From Chitinophagales bacterium (lineage in GTDB: Bacteria > Bacteroidota > Bacteroidia > Chitinophagales > Chitinophagaceae), in the NCBI GenBank assembly GCA_015654495.1, contig JAATGW010000108.1:1-9458 (forward strand): a DNA stretch of 9,458 nt, read 5' to 3'. A program made the position numbers and the translations under genes. The notes beneath the pieces were generated by a model. That model saw only the letters and a program-made list of their open reading frames with translations, made no database searches and was not told the origin of the DNA. Shown piece after piece: positions 6,639 to 9,458 of the stretch (positions are counted from its first letter, which is position 1; each line of letters opens with the position of its first letter).

Positions 6639-7087
6639 CCGGATCTATTCCTGCCTGATTATATTATTAAACGCCTGATGTTAAGCAGATAATCTGAATC
6701 CAAAGGTCCGACATTAAAATCTGGTTAGAATCGTTGCGGTTTGCTCGTTCTGTTGCCGACCTGTAGTTGGGCTATTTTCAACCGGCGTAAATTTTTACCT
6801 GAACCAACTGATTAAAGATTCAGCTGATGCGGAATTTTGCCGCCAGATCTCCCTTAATCAGGGCTTATGAATATTTTCGGCTATTGATATTAGTTAGTAT
6901 ATAAAGAGACAGGTGTGGATAAATTTCTACATATAACCAGCCTATCAAAGTTGTAAGAATTTTAATAGTATACTGTTAACTGTCCGATAACAATTCAGGC
7001 GCCCGCTGGCACAGTAGTTGAATTAGTAGAGACGAATAACAATCCTGAATTAAAAAACATTTTTTCAAATTTTAAAAATTTCTGAGT

Positions 7088-7405
7088 ATGAAAAATGTAA
7101 AACTGGCAATAGCTGCGTTGGTTATCGGGGCGTCTTCTTTTATGGCGTTTAATATATCACAAACAGCGTCAATAAAAGGTAAGATCACTCCTGCAACCAG
7201 TTCAGAAAAAGCCTGGGCATTATCAGCAACTGATACCGTTCAAACAGCGATCAGTAATGGTGAGTTTACATTTCCAACAGTGAAAGCCGGAACTTACCAG
7301 ATCATCATCGAAGCAAAAGCTCCGTATAAAAACACAGCAAAAAATAATGTTGAAGTTAAAGACGGTGGTGTAACAGATGTTGGAGAGATCGTTGTAAATC
7401 AGTAA
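7088..7405 (+). CDS. Small exported protein with carboxypeptidase-regulatory-like beta-sandwich
   Basis: The protein has 105 residues. Residues 1 to about 20-27 form a Sec signal peptide: basic MKNVK, a hydrophobic core LAIAALVIGASSFMAF, then a polar stretch. No lipobox cysteine is present, so it should be released to the periplasm or outside rather than lipidated. The mature part (SIKGKITP... to the end) reads as one small beta-sandwich. GEFTFPTVKAGTYQIIIEA (58-76) is the typical 'G.F.F..v.aGtY.l.i.a' pattern of carboxypeptidase-regulatory-like/prealbumin-like domains, and VKDGGVTDVGEIVV closes the fold. These domains are usually structural or ligand-binding; no enzyme residues are seen. It is a single-gene unit between a long upstream region and its own terminator. 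The ATG is fixed by the signal peptide; the leader is AT-rich without a Shine-Dalgarno. The exact function is unknown. Confidence 0.8.
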   Translation: MKNVKLAIAALVIGASSFMAFNISQTASIKGKITPATSSEKAWALSATDTVQTAISNGEFTFPTVKAGTYQIIIEAKAPYKNTAKNNVEVKDGGVTDVGEIVVNQ

Positions 7406-7445
7406 TCACATTTAAGAATTTTATGCACTTCTGGTGCGTAAAATA

Positions 7446-7485
7446 AAAAACGCTGTTTCATTTGAAAATCTGAAACAGCGTTTTT
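7446..7485. terminator. Bidirectional intrinsic terminator
   Basis: A perfect 15-bp inverted repeat (AAAAACGCTGTTTCA at 7446-7460, TGAAACAGCGTTTTT at 7471-7485) surrounds a 10-base loop. It gives a T-run on the plus strand and, because the left arm starts with a run of A, on the minus strand as well. It lies 40 bases after the small exported-protein gene and 36 bases after the dnaJ stop, so it can end both convergent transcripts. Confidence 0.93.
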
Positions 7486-7521
7486 ATATATTTTAACCTA
7501 AGTAACTGTAATGTATACCTG

Positions 7522-8676
7522 CTAACTGAACATTTCCTTCACCTTGTCGAAAAAGCTTTTTTCATCCTTTTCAGGTTTGGGTTGAAAGTTAGGAGCCTCC
7601 TGCATTTTTTCGAGCATGGATTTTTCCTCTTCTGTAAGCTGCTGCGGAGTCCAGATTACCACATGAATCAGCTGGTCGCCTTTTTCATATGAGTTGATAG
7701 CAGGAAAACCCTTGCCTTTCAATCTGAATATTTTACCGCTTTGTGTTCCCGCCGGGATTTTTATTTTGGCTTTGCCATCAATAGTAGGCACTTCAAGATT
7801 AGTACCAAAAACAGCGTCGGGGAAGGAAATATGAAGGTCGAATACCACATTCAAACCCTCTCGTTGCAGGTGGGGATGTGGCTCTTCTTCAATAAGCACG
7901 ATCAGGTCTCCGGGAGGGCCTCCGCGTTCACCTGAATTTCCTTTTCCGCTCAGGCTCAGTTGCATCCCTTCCTGAACACCAGCCGGTATTTCGATTGTTA
8001 CTGTTTCTTCTGCATAGATCCGGCCTTCACCTTTACAGGTTCCGCATTTGCTTGTTATGGTAGTTCCTTCGCCGTTGCAACCCGGGCAGGTGGCCACCGT
8101 TTGCATCTGGCCCAGAAATGTATTTGTCACTTTCCTTACCTGTCCGCTTCCGCCACAGGTAGAACAGGTCTGAACTGCATTTTTATCCTTGGCCCCACTG
8201 CCGGAGCAGGTAGAGCACATCACATACTTTTTGACCTTTACTGTTTTTGAAGCGCCTTTTGCAATTTCCTCGTAATTCATTTTCAGCTTGATCCTGAGGT
8301 TAGTACCCCGGGAGCCGCGCCCTCGGCCACCGCGACCTCTCGCACCGGCCCCTCCGCCAAAGAAACTGCCCAGGATATCCTCGCCGAAAATATCGCCGAA
8401 CTGACTGAAGATATCATCCACATTCATTCCGCCTCCAAAACCGCCATTATTTCCAAGACCAGCGTGGCCAAACCGGTCATACTGACCTTTCTTTTCAACA
8501 TCACTCAAAACTTCGTAGGCTTCCGCAGCTTCCTTGAATTTTTCCTCTGAAGATTTATCCCCCGGATTCCGGTCAGGATGAAACTGCATGGCTACTTTTC
8601 TGTAAGCCTTTTTGATTTCATCTGCCGAAGCAGTTTTTTGCACTCCTAAAATTTCGTAATAGTCTCTTTTTGCCAT
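7522..8676 (-). CDS. dnaJ: Chaperone protein DnaJ (Hsp40, type I)
   Basis: This is a full-length 384-residue type I DnaJ, the co-chaperone that delivers unfolded proteins to DnaK and stimulates its ATPase. The domains are in the standard order. The J domain (about 4-70) contains the HPD triad at 33-35. The Gly/Phe-rich region spans about 73-124 and ends in an unusually Arg/Gly-rich stretch (GARGRGGRGRGSRG). The zinc domain has all four CxxCxGxG repeats, starting at C154, C171, C197 and C211. Two C-terminal beta domains (about 222-345) follow, with the closing motif FFDKVKEMF. Nothing is missing. It lies 38 bp downstream of grpE on the same strand, so the two are almost certainly co-transcribed. 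dnaK is not in the window. The ATG fits the conserved MAKRDYYEILGV start. Confidence 0.98.
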   Translation of the reverse strand: MAKRDYYEILGVQKTASADEIKKAYRKVAMQFHPDRNPGDKSSEEKFKEAAEAYEVLSDVEKKGQYDRFGHAGLGNNGGFGGGMNVDDIFSQFGDIFGEDILGSFFGGGAGARGRGGRGRGSRGTNLRIKLKMNYEEIAKGASKTVKVKKYVMCSTCSGSGAKDKNAVQTCSTCGGSGQVRKVTNTFLGQMQTVATCPGCNGEGTTITSKCGTCKGEGRIYAEETVTIEIPAGVQEGMQLSLSGKGNSGERGGPPGDLIVLIEEEPHPHLQREGLNVVFDLHISFPDAVFGTNLEVPTIDGKAKIKIPAGTQSGKIFRLKGKGFPAINSYEKGDQLIHVVIWTPQQLTEEEKSMLEKMQEAPNFQPKPEKDEKSFFDKVKEMFS

Positions 8677-8714
8677 TGCTGCTACAGAATTTGAGCCCGA
8701 ATGAATCCGGTTTT

Positions 8715-9290
8715 TTATTTACCCACCACCACGTTGGCGAATCGGATGATTTTATCGTTAAGAAAATAACCCTTCTCCAGCACATCTACGATTTTGCCAA
8801 CCTGCGAACGATCACTGACGGGTATTTCGGTAATCGCTTCGTGAACATCGGCATTAAAACTTTCGCCGAGGCAGTTCATTTCTTTAAGTCCTTTCTGCTG
8901 AAGAGTGGTTCTTAATTTATTGAAAACCAGCTGAATGCCTTCAATTGCAGGTGTTCCGGCCCATTCTTTCGGTATCTGTTTTTCTGCCCGGTCGCAATCG
9001 TCCAGCACACTCAGCATTGAAACAATCACTTCCTTACCGGCGGTCTGAATTAACTCGATTCTTTCCCTGGCATTTCTCCTTTTGAAATTATCAAATTCCG
9101 CGAATAACCTGACAAATTTATCCTTCTGCTCCTGGAGCTGAATTTTTAGCTCATTGTCGTCATTATCCTCTGTCATATCATCGTCAAGGCGGTTAATCCC
9201 TGCAACATTTTCGTCAGTATTGAGATTTATCGCCGTTTCTTCAGAATCACGACCATTTTTTGAGGCTGTATTGAAATCTTTTTCTTCCAT
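8715..9290 (-). CDS. grpE: GrpE, nucleotide exchange factor of DnaK
   Basis: The 191-residue protein releases ADP from DnaK and so sets the pace of the DnaK-DnaJ folding cycle in the cytoplasm. The first 48 residues are acidic and disordered-looking. A long coiled-coil helix follows (about 47-90, including FAEFDNFKRRNARER), as in the GrpE dimer stalk. The C-terminal beta domain carries the family signature FNADVHEAI (145-153), GYFLNDKIIRFANVVV (174-189) and the terminal VGK. The length is normal. It is the first gene of the grpE-dnaJ pair. A minus-strand -7-like box lies 73-80 bases upstream of its ATG. No CIRCE element was seen. Confidence 0.97.
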   Translation of the reverse strand: MEEKDFNTASKNGRDSEETAINLNTDENVAGINRLDDDMTEDNDDNELKIQLQEQKDKFVRLFAEFDNFKRRNARERIELIQTAGKEVIVSMLSVLDDCDRAEKQIPKEWAGTPAIEGIQLVFNKLRTTLQQKGLKEMNCLGESFNADVHEAITEIPVSDRSQVGKIVDVLEKGYFLNDKIIRFANVVVGK

Positions 9291-9362
9291 AATGCTTTTT
9301 TATCAGGAGTGAAATTATAGTCAAATGCCTTGCCATCCTGCTTTTACAGGTCAAATTGTCGG

Positions 9363-9370
9363 CAAATCTA
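9363..9370 (-). promoter_or_regulatory. Candidate -7 box for grpE-dnaJ (TAGATTTG)
   Basis: On the minus strand bases 9370-9363 read TAGATTTG, an exact match to the Bacteroidota primary-sigma -7 consensus TAnnTTTG. It would start transcription roughly 65 bases before the grpE ATG. No TTTG-type -33 element stands at the expected spacing, so the call rests on the -7 box alone. Confidence 0.4.
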
Positions 9371-9398
9371 TGATAGTTATGCAAGAGCTGTCATCGCT

Positions 9399-9406
9399 TA
9401 CCTTTG
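9399..9406 (+). promoter_or_regulatory. Candidate -7 box for the gene starting at 9412 (TACCTTTG)
   Basis: Bases 9399-9406 are TACCTTTG, an exact TAnnTTTG match. It ends five bases before the ATG at 9412, so transcription would begin at or almost at the start codon, suggesting a leaderless or near-leaderless mRNA. A -33 TTTG is not clear (TTAT at 9377-9380 is the nearest). It faces away from the grpE box, which lies 28 bases to the left. Confidence 0.5.
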
Positions 9407-9411
9407 CGCCT

Positions 9412-9458
9412 ATGTTAAAAATCATCCTGAAGAAAAAAATTGCAGGCAGGGTATTGGG
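9412..9458 (+). CDS. Start of an unidentified gene, cut by the right edge
   Basis: An ATG at 9412 opens a frame that stays open to the window end and reads MLKIILKKKIAGRVL. The basic, hydrophobic start would suit a membrane-associated protein, but 15 residues are too few to name a family. Support comes from the well-placed TACCTTTG box immediately upstream and from the lack of any other gene start in the 121-base space beyond grpE. It would be divergent from grpE. Confidence 0.5.
   Translation, partial: MLKIILKKKIAGRVL

Larger units (their letters stand above)
6502..7087. other. Divergent non-coding region between ABC operon and small exported-protein gene
   Basis: These 586 bases separate divergently transcribed genes and must carry promoters for both. 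I see no credible coding frame. Visible elements are the hairpin/T11 leader beside the ABC start, an 8-bp inverted repeat at 6614-6638, and AT-rich low-complexity sequence just before the + strand gene, including A6CAT6 at 7052-7065. No perfect TAnnTTTG box in a good position was found for either gene. Near-matches are TAAATTTC at 6920-6927 (+) and TACTTTCG on the minus strand at 6582-6589, both without a convincing -33 partner. Confidence 0.6.

Noticed and set aside
7960..8250. Cysteine-rich 96-codon plus-strand frame
   Set aside because: It is the antisense shadow of the DnaJ zinc domain, whose repeated CxxCxGxG codons keep the other frame open.
9291..9360. TTGAC..TATAAT-like strings upstream of grpE on the minus strand
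   Set aside because: The spacing between the TTGAC and TATAAT strings is either about 30 bases or none, which does not fit a sigma-70 promoter; the TAGATTTG box is a better match for this phylum.

Overview
The window looks like a chromosomal segment of a Bacteroidota bacterium, most likely a Chitinophagaceae/Sphingobacteriia-type genome. This is inferred from four things: a YfbK-type von Willebrand protein, a grpE-dnaJ pair with no dnaK attached, start codons without clear Shine-Dalgarno sequences, and TAnnTTTG-type -7 promoter boxes in the last intergenic space. No 16S or other species-level marker is present, so the rank is tentative.

Layout. Bases 1-602 (+) are the 3' part of a yfbK-like gene. 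Bases 603-1363 are a long non-coding stretch between convergent genes and contain a series of inverted repeats. Bases 1364-6501 (-) hold a compact four-gene operon transcribed right to left: ABC exporter (4675-6501), GT4 glycosyltransferase (3419-4636), GT2 glycosyltransferase (2452-3426, overlapping the GT4 gene by 8 bp) and UbiA-superfamily prenyltransferase (1364-2371). A terminator-like hairpin followed by an 11-T run lies in the leader just before the ABC start. Bases 6502-7087 are a second long non-coding stretch between divergent genes. Bases 7088-7405 (+) encode a small exported protein with a carboxypeptidase-regulatory-like beta-sandwich. A perfect 15-bp bidirectional terminator (7446-7485) separates it from the convergent grpE-dnaJ chaperone operon (8715-9290 and 7522-8676, both -). 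At the right edge, divergent -7 boxes precede grpE and a new + strand gene that starts at 9412 and runs off the window.

How the genes work together. GrpE and DnaJ are the co-chaperones of DnaK. The exporter, two glycosyltransferases and prenyltransferase form the interesting unit: they look like a small assembly line that builds a short glycan or glycolipid on a lipid and exports or flips it. No polymerase, O-antigen ligase or initiating sugar-phosphate transferase is visible. The product is therefore probably short, or the missing steps are encoded elsewhere. The presence of a membrane prenyltransferase in this operon is the best candidate for undescribed biology here. Its role is inferred from context only.
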